Of a stretch of 59,674 nucleotides of DNA, positions 53,716 to 59,674 are shown piece after piece. The position numbers and the translations under genes are program-made. Position 1 is the stretch's first letter; each line of letters starts with the position of its first letter. This DNA is from Candidatus Yonathbacteria bacterium RIFCSPLOWO2_01_FULL_43_27 (GTDB taxonomy: Bacteria > Patescibacteriota > Minisyncoccia > Phycocordibacterales > UBA1550): positions 1 to 59,674 of the forward strand of contig MHUV01000007.1 in the NCBI GenBank assembly GCA_001823545.1. The letters run 5' to 3'. The notes under the pieces are model-generated. The model searched no databases and had not been told where the DNA came from. It saw only the letters and a program-made list of their open reading frames with translations.

Positions 53716-54330
53716 TTATATATCATACATTCTTTGCGTTATCGTTGTTTGCAATTTAAATGCTGAGGTAATCTTTCCAGCTGTCGTTATTCCATCAACA
53801 AGCACCGCAACATAGGGCTGAACAGTATTAGGAAGAGGGGCTGCACCATTTACCACAAAGCGTAAGTTCGTAATATGAATGTCCTTTCCTGTTACCAGCA
53901 ATGGTGTTCCTGATGTTATGTGGCGAATCAAACATCCTTGCGTTGTAGAAGAGAAAGTACTTCCACAACCACTTACAGCATTTCCTGCGGTAATAGCTCC
54001 GGTGCCAACACCTCGTTTATAGATAACTCGCTGATCATTTTGGTCTGTTATAGCTAGAATAGTATCACCAGGATAAGGACAATCATTTACCCCAGTTGCC
54101 CCTCCTCCACAATTATACGTCGTTCCCGTCTTAATACGACGCGACATATCCTCCAGAGAAAGATTGAGGTTATCTATCGCCGTACGCGTTGCGCGTGATT
54201 TACGATCAGCATTAAGAACCGCAAGAAATGCACTTGAGGAAATAAAAAGAACGATAGTAAAAAGACCTATGGAAACAATCATCTCCACCAAGGTAAACCC
54301 TTTCTTATGTTGTGTCGTATGTACTCTCAT
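53716..54330 (-). CDS. Type IV minor prepilin, PilW/GspJ-like
   Basis: 204 residues. KKGFTLVEMIVSIGLFTIVLF is a class III prepilin signal; the remainder is beta-rich with paired Cys (YNCGGGATGVNDC; SGCGSTF...GCLI). Likely a tip or minor pilin. Two nt from its neighbours. Confidence 0.85.
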   Translation of the reverse strand: MRVHTTQHKKGFTLVEMIVSIGLFTIVLFISSSAFLAVLNADRKSRATRTAIDNLNLSLEDMSRRIKTGTTYNCGGGATGVNDCPYPGDTILAITDQNDQRVIYKRGVGTGAITAGNAVSGCGSTFSSTTQGCLIRHITSGTPLLVTGKDIHITNLRFVVNGAAPLPNTVQPYVAVLVDGITTAGKITSAFKLQTTITQRMYDI

Positions 54331-54332
54331 TG

Positions 54333-54872
54333 TTATTCTATCGTTATTTGCCCTGCGGAAGTAATACGCACCGTAGCGCTATTAGTTGAGTTAGAAACAA
54401 GGAAGCTCGCTGTTAAATTACCTGGAACATTATTTATTAATGCGTCTGGAAAAGGTCGCTTAAAAACAATATCGAGTGGCGAGTTAGGAGAAAGTGCTGA
54501 AACATTAACACCAGAAGAAAGATTGATTGCCTCCACTCTCTCAGAAACATTATTATAAGTTCCACTCCCATCTTTATCTACAAAAATAACGTATGTTGGG
54601 TTATTGGCAATTAGCCTCACCCCATATGGACAGTTAAAAGAAGAGCCCCCACACTGTACTGCTGTCGTCGAGGTTGCTCTACCACTCGTCCCATACACCT
54701 GTGCCTCTCGCAGAGAGAGGACGATTGTTTCTGCAGTATTTGCAACCGTAGTCTTAACGCTGTATGAACGATATTTTGCAAGCACCACGCTCGTCAGTAC
54801 CAAAAATATACCCGTCGTCACAAGAAGCTCGATCAAGGTAAATGCTGATTGTGACGTACGAAATTTTTTCAT
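54333..54872 (-). CDS. Type IV minor prepilin, FimT/GspH-like
   Basis: 179 residues. [21 protein letters not shown] is the class III signal; cleavage here is after Ala rather than Gly, since the residue before Phe is A. GspH-like globular domain with a Cys pair (QCGGSSFNC). One-base overlap with the peptidase gene. Confidence 0.85.
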   Translation of the reverse strand: MKKFRTSQSAFTLIELLVTTGIFLVLTSVVLAKYRSYSVKTTVANTAETIVLSLREAQVYGTSGRATSTTAVQCGGSSFNCPYGVRLIANNPTYVIFVDKDGSGTYNNVSERVEAINLSSGVNVSALSPNSPLDIVFKRPFPDALINNVPGNLTASFLVSNSTNSATVRITSAGQITIE

Positions 54873-55705
54873 TACAATAATAAATCAATAATATTTACTG
54901 AGCCGTCAAAGAAATTTATATGAGTAAAGTATACTATAAAAACACCTAAAATAAGAAACGGACCAAAAGGAATTTCACTCTTAAATGTCCACGACGTTGT
55001 AGTGATTTTTGATATAGTAAATTTTTGCTGTATGCGCTGTGCCACCATCATCACAACTGCGAACAATGCGCCAATCCAAAAACCAAACATAACCGCCGAC
55101 ATACCAAGCGTCATTCCTAAAAACCACCCTATACCTATTGCAAGTTTTCCATCACCGAGCCCCATCCATCGTCCTCGTGAAAAAAACCAAAGAGCCCAGA
55201 ACGGGAGAAAATGAAGCGGGCCAGCGAGCAGTGTGAAATAGTATGGAAACTGAAATGCGTGTAGTAATCCTCCAGGTACTGTCCACAAAAACCAGAGTAC
55301 AGAAAGTATCGCAAACATCGCCACGAGACCGTCAGGGATTATCTGGTGGCGAATATCATACACGGCAATTACCAGAAGTATAGAAAAAATAACGACAAGA
55401 TAAATTGATTCAAAAAGAGATTTCTCTAGAGCAAACACCGCAACAAAGATTAAACCAGAAAGCGCCTCGACTAAAGGATACTGCCACGAAAGACGCACCG
55501 AACACCCTCGACAACGCGCGCGCTGAACCAGGAAACTCACGAGCGGGATCAACTCATACCAATGCAGTGTTTTTCCACACGCAAAACACTGCGATCTACC
55601 TTTAAGAGGTGAGGTTCCACTATTGTAGCGATAAATCACCACATTAAGGAAACTACCAATTATAGTACCGAGGACAAACATATAAAGTGTACTCAAAAAT
55701 TCCAT
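54872..55705 (-). CDS. pilD: Prepilin peptidase
   Basis: 277 residues, polytopic. Cytoplasmic zinc loop with two CxxC pairs (CFACG, CRGC) and both aspartates of the GXGD protease: VYDIRHQIIPD and MGLGDGKLA. It cleaves the leader of the pilins encoded around it and methylates the new N-terminus. No assembly ATPase (pilB/pilT) or platform protein (pilC) lies in the window. Confidence 0.93.
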   Translation of the reverse strand: MEFLSTLYMFVLGTIIGSFLNVVIYRYNSGTSPLKGRSQCFACGKTLHWYELIPLVSFLVQRARCRGCSVRLSWQYPLVEALSGLIFVAVFALEKSLFESIYLVVIFSILLVIAVYDIRHQIIPDGLVAMFAILSVLWFLWTVPGGLLHAFQFPYYFTLLAGPLHFLPFWALWFFSRGRWMGLGDGKLAIGIGWFLGMTLGMSAVMFGFWIGALFAVVMMVAQRIQQKFTISKITTTSWTFKSEIPFGPFLILGVFIVYFTHINFFDGSVNIIDLLL

Positions 55706-55726
55706 ACATATAGTTTACCATAAAAC

Positions 55727-55752
55727 AAAACCTCGCTGTAAGGCGAGGTTTT
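55727..55752 (-). terminator. Hairpin terminator of the pilin gene
   Basis: AAAACCTCGC/GCGAGGTTTT stem with a 6-nt loop, ending in T on the minus strand. Confidence 0.75.
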
Positions 55753-55779
55753 GCAAAAAACTAAACTAGAAATGCTAGA

Positions 55780-56226
55780 TTATGGACATGCCGTAACGCT
55801 AGCCCCAAGGTAACCTGCAGTGATTCCCTTTGATGCACCTGTACTGTCTACACACCATGAATTTGCGGTATTGCTTTTAAGTGCTGAAGCAATTGCCCAT
55901 GCATCATTAGCTGCTGCAAGGTGACAAACAACTGTTGATGCAGTACCTGCTGTTGCAAGAACATTTACCACCGTACCACCCAAAGCAGCTGCTGCGCCTG
56001 CTGTTTGTCCAGCGACTACAGCGTTTGTACAAAGGTTTGAATAGTTATTATTCGTGTCATACATGATTTCAGCCTGCGCACGAATGTTTGCCAAGTTTGC
56101 CTTGATTGCTGCGTCAGCACCTTTTGCACGTGCACTGTTGAGTGACGCCAAAACAACTGATGCGAGGATACCGATGATCGCGATAACGACCAAGAGTTCG
56201 ATAAGTGTAAAACCTTTTTTATTCAT
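55780..56226 (-). CDS. pilA: Major type IV pilin
   Basis: 148 residues. [29 protein letters not shown] is the textbook class III leader plus pilin helix; a short Ala/Thr-rich globular domain and four Cys (CTNAV, VCHLA, WCVDS, TACP) suited to two disulfides. It is separately transcribed from the minor pilins by its own TATAAT promoter and has a leader of about 100 nt with two hairpins. Main pilus subunit for attachment, motility or DNA uptake. Confidence 0.93.
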   Translation of the reverse strand: MNKKGFTLIELLVVIAIIGILASVVLASLNSARAKGADAAIKANLANIRAQAEIMYDTNNNYSNLCTNAVVAGQTAGAAAALGGTVVNVLATAGTASTVVCHLAAANDAWAIASALKSNTANSWCVDSTGASKGITAGYLGASVTACP

Positions 56227-56457
56227 AATTGTTTACTAATAAAAACTCTAATAAAAGCCCATTATCGTGAAAGAGTGATATGGCCATTAATCACCCTTTT
56301 TTGAACAAGAGAGGATACTCGCCTCTCTTTCAATATTATATCACCCGCATTATGAAAGTAGCAAGATAAAAACAGCACAATGTGGATAACTTTCATACAC
56401 AGTTCCTCAAGGTTGACAAACTGCTACAGAATGCGAGAATAGCAATGCTGAAAATAT
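56227..56457. promoter_or_regulatory. Divergent regulatory region of pilin and methyltransferase
   Basis: Minus strand: TTGCTA-18-TATAAT, then leader hairpins AAGAGAGG/CCTCTCTT and GTGAT/ATCAC before the pilin start. Plus strand: TTGACA followed after 17 nt by a weak -10 (AGAATA) before the methyltransferase ATG. A perfect DnaA box (TTATCCACA on the minus strand) lies at 56381-56389. Confidence 0.55.
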
Positions 56458-57171
56458 ATGACTAAACCACCCAAAAAACAAACGAGTAGCACGACGTTCT
56501 GGAACAATGAATACAAGAAAGGCAAACATTTCACCCTTTCTCGTGAGCCAAGCGAAGACCTTGTAAAATTTACAAGATTTTTGATGCGTCACGAAGGTCG
56601 CAAATCCTTGAACCCTATTTCCTCGGTACTCGACCTTGGTTGCGGTAATGGAAGAAACCTCATCTACCTCGCAAACACTTTTGGTATGCGCGGTGTAGGA
56701 TATGACATATCAGGAGAAGCAATCGCGCAAGCAAAAAAAGAAAGTGCAGGACTTCCTATTACCTATGACATACAGTCTGTGGCACTCGAAGTCCCTCTGC
56801 CTAACAATTCTCAAACACTCGTTCTCGACATGATGGTTTCCCACTTTTTAAATGCTGACGAGCGCACGCACCTTGTTGCCGAAGTTATGCGCGTACTCAA
56901 ACCAGGGGGCTGGCTCTTTTTCAAAACATTTCTTCTTGATGGAGACACGCATGCAGAACGCCTCCTCCGCGATCATCCTGCAGATGAGTCAGGCTCTTAC
57001 ATCCACCCTGCAATTGGTGTTCAAGAACACGTATTTACTGAAAACGAAATACACGAACTCCTTTCAGAAAACTTTTTTGTACACACGGTTGCCAAATCTC
57101 ATCGTCACAAAGCGCCAGGCAATGCTGCAAAACGTCGCAGTATCTCGGTGTATGCACAAAAGATGGGGTAA
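56458..57171 (+). CDS. SAM-dependent methyltransferase
   Basis: 237 residues, class I fold. Motif I is VLDLGCGNGRNLIYLA, then GVGYDISGEAIAQAKKE, motif IV LVLDMMVSHFLN and post-motif RVLKPGGWLFFKTF. TehB/UbiE-type small-molecule or protein methyltransferases share this; the substrate is not deducible. Short leader without SD. Confidence 0.85.
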   Translation: MTKPPKKQTSSTTFWNNEYKKGKHFTLSREPSEDLVKFTRFLMRHEGRKSLNPISSVLDLGCGNGRNLIYLANTFGMRGVGYDISGEAIAQAKKESAGLPITYDIQSVALEVPLPNNSQTLVLDMMVSHFLNADERTHLVAEVMRVLKPGGWLFFKTFLLDGDTHAERLLRDHPADESGSYIHPAIGVQEHVFTENEIHELLSENFFVHTVAKSHRHKAPGNAAKRRSISVYAQKMG

Positions 57172-57179
57172 CGGAAAAG

Positions 57180-57425
57180 TTACTTACTATTGTCGAAACG
57201 TGCGCTCTCTAATTTACGAAGTGCAGTTTTTTTCAAAAGCTCGATTTCCAGGTCAGTCATACCTTTATCCTTAAAATTTTCGATTTCTTCAGGAGTAAAA
57301 TTGAGCGTGAGCACGTCCGGATTAAACGCTTTCTTCTCTGTCACCACTACGGGTTCAGCAAATGCTTCATCACGTTTCTGCTCAGGCGCTGTCTCCTTCC
57401 CAAAAATTCTTGATAAATTAAACAT
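57180..57425 (-). CDS. Small hypothetical protein
   Basis: 81 residues, charged and soluble. The C-terminal half is a predicted helix pair (TPEEIENFKDKGMTDLEIELLKKTALRKL). It is convergent with the methyltransferase gene, 8 nt apart. No family was recognised. Confidence 0.55.
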   Translation of the reverse strand: MFNLSRIFGKETAPEQKRDEAFAEPVVVTEKKAFNPDVLTLNFTPEEIENFKDKGMTDLEIELLKKTALRKLESARFDNSK

Positions 57426-57552
57426 ATGCTATATAGTACTACGCTTTATGTACTCATGGCAAGTATTATGGCAAGTTTGTTTTCCTTTCGCAAAATAATA
57501 TGCTAATATTTCCACCAGACTTATTTTCTCAATACGCCGCAGGAGAAACGTT

Positions 57553-57750
57553 ATGCCGAACGATAAGGTAATAGTACCGCCGAGCTCGCTCTTTGAGTAC
57601 GTCATACAGGCACTTGCCCCGCGTTCGAAGCACGCTATCGACCTCTGTGCCTTCAACGTCGCGAGAGAGAAAATTGCACACAAAAGAAAGGAGAAAATAA
57701 AGCAGCGCAGACACCTCCAACTGGTTCACTCTAACAGTGACGCAAGATAA
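57553..57750 (+). CDS. Small basic hypothetical protein in its own cassette
   Basis: 65 residues. The C-terminus is strongly basic (EKIAHKRKEKIKQRRHL), so nucleic-acid binding is possible. SD CAGGAG 7 nt upstream, an extended -10 (TGCTAATAT) about 45 nt upstream, and a strong terminator after it. Several longer shadow frames on the other strand are ignored. Confidence 0.5.
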   Translation: MPNDKVIVPPSSLFEYVIQALAPRSKHAIDLCAFNVAREKIAHKRKEKIKQRRHLQLVHSNSDAR

Positions 57751-57769
57751 CCCGCACGGCTCCACACCC

Positions 57770-57803
57770 ACCCCTACCACGTTTGTAGGGGTTTTGTTTT
57801 TTG
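57770..57803 (+). terminator. Intrinsic terminator
   Basis: ACCCCTAC/GTAGGGGT stem at 57770-57792, 7-nt loop, then TTTGTTTTTTG. Confidence 0.85.
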
Positions 57804-57884
57804 TAAATTTCCAAAAAAATTTAATTCTTCTAATCTACCCTTAAAGGATCGACAGAACTCATCGAGCCTTACGTCTAATTTCCT

Positions 57885-58388
57885 TTAGTTTCTATATTTT
57901 TTAAACAAAACCCTCCCTAAGACTAATACAATTGCAAGAAGCGCGACCGTACCGACTATAACTAATATATCTCCTGTAGTATAATTAACATTTTGTACAA
58001 AGGAATACCCTAACTGAGCACAACAATCAGAAAAATCACCAGAAACATTATCGTCTCTCTGTTTAATTATACAACTTCCAGCTTTTGTTTTAAAAGAGAT
58101 ATATTCTTGTAAATGCCTATTAGATTCTAAACCACCTACATAATTCTTACTAGAATTATCAGAGATATCAGTATTGTAGTATAGATGTTCAGGATAATAC
58201 GATTCCCAACCACGAGGTAAATGATATGACGTAAATTCATCCCCAGCCCAATAATTTGCGCATGTCTTATTTGTAGGGTTTAGGGCAATACCTCGGGGAG
58301 CTGGAATTGCTAATACCTTTCCAGCCCCGCTAAATAAAAGAACAGGAACAAAAGAAATTATAAAAGCATACAAAATTTTTCTCTTCAT
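57885..58388 (-). CDS. Exported hypothetical protein with C-terminal TM
   Basis: 167 residues from MKRKILYAFIISFVPVLLFSG, a signal peptide with likely cleavage after VLA. The mature domain has several Cys (KTCANYW, GSCIIKQ, SDCCAQLG) and ends in a TM helix (ILVIVGTVALLAIVLVLGRVLF) with basic tail. A disulfide-bonded surface protein is inferred. AT-rich composition. No family was recognised. Confidence 0.6.
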   Translation of the reverse strand: MKRKILYAFIISFVPVLLFSGAGKVLAIPAPRGIALNPTNKTCANYWAGDEFTSYHLPRGWESYYPEHLYYNTDISDNSSKNYVGGLESNRHLQEYISFKTKAGSCIIKQRDDNVSGDFSDCCAQLGYSFVQNVNYTTGDILVIVGTVALLAIVLVLGRVLFKKYRN

Positions 58389-58538
58389 AAATTCATTATA
58401 GCATTTAAATTCTCTCTTTGAACAACTTAACACTCGGTCAGTTTTTTCCATGATATATGCCCCGTTGCGATTTTTAACGATATTTTTCTTACAGCACCGT
58501 AATTTACAGCACTAACAACCTAGGTACTCCTCTTACGA

Positions 58539-59006
58539 CTAGATATTTATAGCTCGTTTGATTGCGACCTCAAGTCTTTCCGGTTCATCCGTTCCTATGC
58601 GATAGACGTTCCCATTTTTCATATTTATTTCAACTGCATCAAAACCAGAAACATTATATATCCACATCTTTGGCCACAGCCATAACCTTATCCCCCAGCC
58701 ATAGTACCAATGATTCTTAACTTGCTTTGTTGATACTATTTCACTAAGCAGAAATTTTTTCTTAAAAATTCCATACCCAAATTTAATCTGAAGATAGCTG
58801 TTATCAATGGATGTTGTTAGGGTGGTAAACGATGCAAGGGTAGACACAATTAAGACCATTATGGCCGTGACGAGGAAATTTGTACCGGAGTAATACGAAG
58901 GTGGCTCAGCCCTAGCCGTAATATACACCCACGCGAAAAGCGCCAGCACAGCAAGCGTAACGACCAGTATCAAGTATCCAATTTGGGTGTGTCTATATGA
59001 CGTCAT
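58539..59006 (-). CDS. Two-TM protein with a PH-like domain
   Basis: 155 residues. TM1 at about 11-31, TM2 at about 45-66, then a cytoplasmic beta domain (SYLQIKFGYGIFKKKFLLSEIVST; AVEINMKNGNVYRIGTDEPERL) that resembles bacterial PH domains of the YdbS/DUF-type membrane proteins. The function is unknown. It is separated from both neighbours by short gaps. Confidence 0.6.
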   Translation of the reverse strand: MTSYRHTQIGYLILVVTLAVLALFAWVYITARAEPPSYYSGTNFLVTAIMVLIVSTLASFTTLTTSIDNSYLQIKFGYGIFKKKFLLSEIVSTKQVKNHWYYGWGIRLWLWPKMWIYNVSGFDAVEINMKNGNVYRIGTDEPERLEVAIKRAINI

Positions 59007-59033
59007 AATTTATTTCAAATTTTTCTTTTCCGA

Positions 59034-59291
59034 TCACTTGGAACGATGAGGACAACCTGCCCAACAACAAGGCCGGCGCATTCCACCCTTAATCTTCGAG
59101 AGCGCCTTCTCGATCCGAACACTTCTTGTCTCCTCTTTCTTGCCGGACGTGACCCAACAGATCCACTCATTGCGTGCGAGTGGTGTAATATCTTCCCATA
59201 CAGCTCGCACCGCAGGCGTTGAGATAATGGCCTTTCGTAAATCATCTGGCATTTTATGCACCACACCACCGGAGAGTCTTTTTTCGGCCAT
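59034..59291 (-). CDS. YdeI/OmpD-associated family protein
   Basis: 85 residues. LARNEWICWVTSGKKEETRSVRIEKALSKIKGG followed by RRPCCWAGCPHR is the typical C-terminal part of YdeI-type (bacteriocin-protection/OmpD-associated) proteins. Only this short domain is present, which is common for small members. Role in envelope stress or peptide resistance is known for some relatives, not shown here. Confidence 0.72.
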   Translation of the reverse strand: MAEKRLSGGVVHKMPDDLRKAIISTPAVRAVWEDITPLARNEWICWVTSGKKEETRSVRIEKALSKIKGGMRRPCCWAGCPHRSK

Positions 59292-59348
59292 AAGATTATG
59301 TTATCAATCTGACGTATTCATTGTACCGCGTGCACCGCAACATGTAAC

Positions 59349-59373
59349 AAGGCCAGAGCGATGCTCTGGCCTT
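59349..59373. other. 11-bp hairpin near the window end
   Basis: AAGGCCAGAGC/GCTCTGGCCTT with a 3-nt loop. It lies downstream of the small minus-strand ORF at 59409; there is no T-run. Confidence 0.5.
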
Positions 59374-59408
59374 GGCAGTTGCGGAGACGGCGGTTCGGTC
59401 ACGAGTTA

Positions 59409-59531
59409 CTAGGTCTGCTCACGCGGGTACGCGTTGTGCGGACCAAGTACTCTCGACCCCAGCTCGTGGTTTTTGACTACAAAAACATCACTGCGCTTTT
59501 CGAATCCCGCACGCAATGTGCGCAGGCACAT
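59409..59531 (-). CDS. Small GC-rich ORF, below ORF-track cutoff
   Basis: 40 residues (MCLRTLRAGFEKRSDVFVVK...). The SD AAGGAGA is 6 nt upstream. GC content is much above the local average. A perfect 38-nt palindrome lies directly before it and an 11-bp hairpin after it. It could be a small basic protein or a leader; a structured RNA is the alternative. Confidence 0.4.
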   Translation of the reverse strand: MCLRTLRAGFEKRSDVFVVKNHELGSRVLGPHNAYPREQT

Positions 59532-59544
59532 TGCTCGTCTCCTT

Positions 59545-59582
59545 AAAACAAAATCCCCCATTTAAATGGGGGATTTTGTTTT
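59545..59582. terminator. Perfect 38-nt palindrome, bidirectional terminator
   Basis: AAAACAAAATCCCCCATTT followed directly by its reverse complement, A-rich on one side and T-rich on the other. Confidence 0.75.
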
Positions 59583-59674
59583 GGCGGTGACGATGTCCCG
59601 AAGTTAGAACCCATTAGGACGCTACACTTCAGTCGTGTCGATAAAATTGTAAGGGATTTACGCCGATTATACAA

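Noticed and set aside
59480-59540. TTCGAATCC string looking like a tRNA T-loop
   Set aside because: The flanking bases cannot form a T-stem or acceptor stem, and no anticodon arm fits; it lies inside the small minus-strand ORF.

Overview
The window looks like a chromosomal segment of a Patescibacteria/CPR bacterium, most likely Parcubacteria and perhaps Kaiserbacteria-like. That placement is inferred from gene content: streamlined aminoacyl-tRNA synthetases (AspRS without the GAD insertion, AlaRS without C-Ala), a non-P-loop PriA, a split transketolase, a small type IV pilus set, many short anonymous proteins, and core genes that mostly lack Shine-Dalgarno (SD) sequences. No rRNA, tRNA or CRISPR array was recognised. 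The lineage was not tested by any search.

Layout. 1-0.8 kb: end of a gene cut by the window edge and a small membrane protein. 0.8-15.0 kb, all minus strand: cell wall and division genes (M23 peptidase, gltX, murG, SEDS protein, D-Ala-D-Ala carboxypeptidase), scpB/scpA, aspS, trpS, parB and several hypothetical genes. 15.1-19.7 kb, plus strand: a compact flavin electron-transfer module (small His-containing membrane protein, FNR-like FAD/NAD reductase, two-TM protein, one- and two-domain FMN-binding anchored proteins, ApbE FMN transferase). 19.8-29.1 kb: alkyladenine glycosylase, HAD hydrolase, typA, secreted C39-like and lytic-transglycosylase-like proteins, L25, class II aldolase. 29.2-38.6 kb: PfkB kinase, paired HTH/sigma-region-4 proteins, an orphan histidine kinase, a large surface protein, split transketolase, rpe, mreB. 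38.9-42.3 kb: priA-like, def, fmt. 42.3-45.2 kb: accessory region with a 42-residue helical-repeat protein, a structured RNA unit and an IS481-like element. 45.3-52.7 kb: cyclophilin, hpf, DUF167, pyk, alaS, mgtC, ligA. 52.7-56.2 kb: prepilins, prepilin peptidase and a major pilin. The right end holds a methyltransferase and small or hypothetical genes.

How it works together. The core genes suggest a fermentative cell with a peptidoglycan wall, lower glycolysis (fba, pyk), the non-oxidative pentose phosphate pathway (tkt, rpe) and a type IV pilus. The 15-19 kb module would pass electrons from NAD(P)H through a flavoprotein to covalently bound FMN on membrane-anchored proteins. Two expression styles are visible. 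Core genes are tightly packed, mostly without SD, and some are nearly leaderless behind an extended -10. Accessory genes sit alone with a near-consensus promoter, a strong SD and their own hairpin terminator.

The most unusual items are: a 260-nt minus-strand unit at 43.8-44.1 kb with two tiny Arg-rich ORFs, each followed by a candidate pseudoknot whose stems covary between the copies; a cluster of perfect palindromes upstream of hpf; and the FMN/ApbE module.
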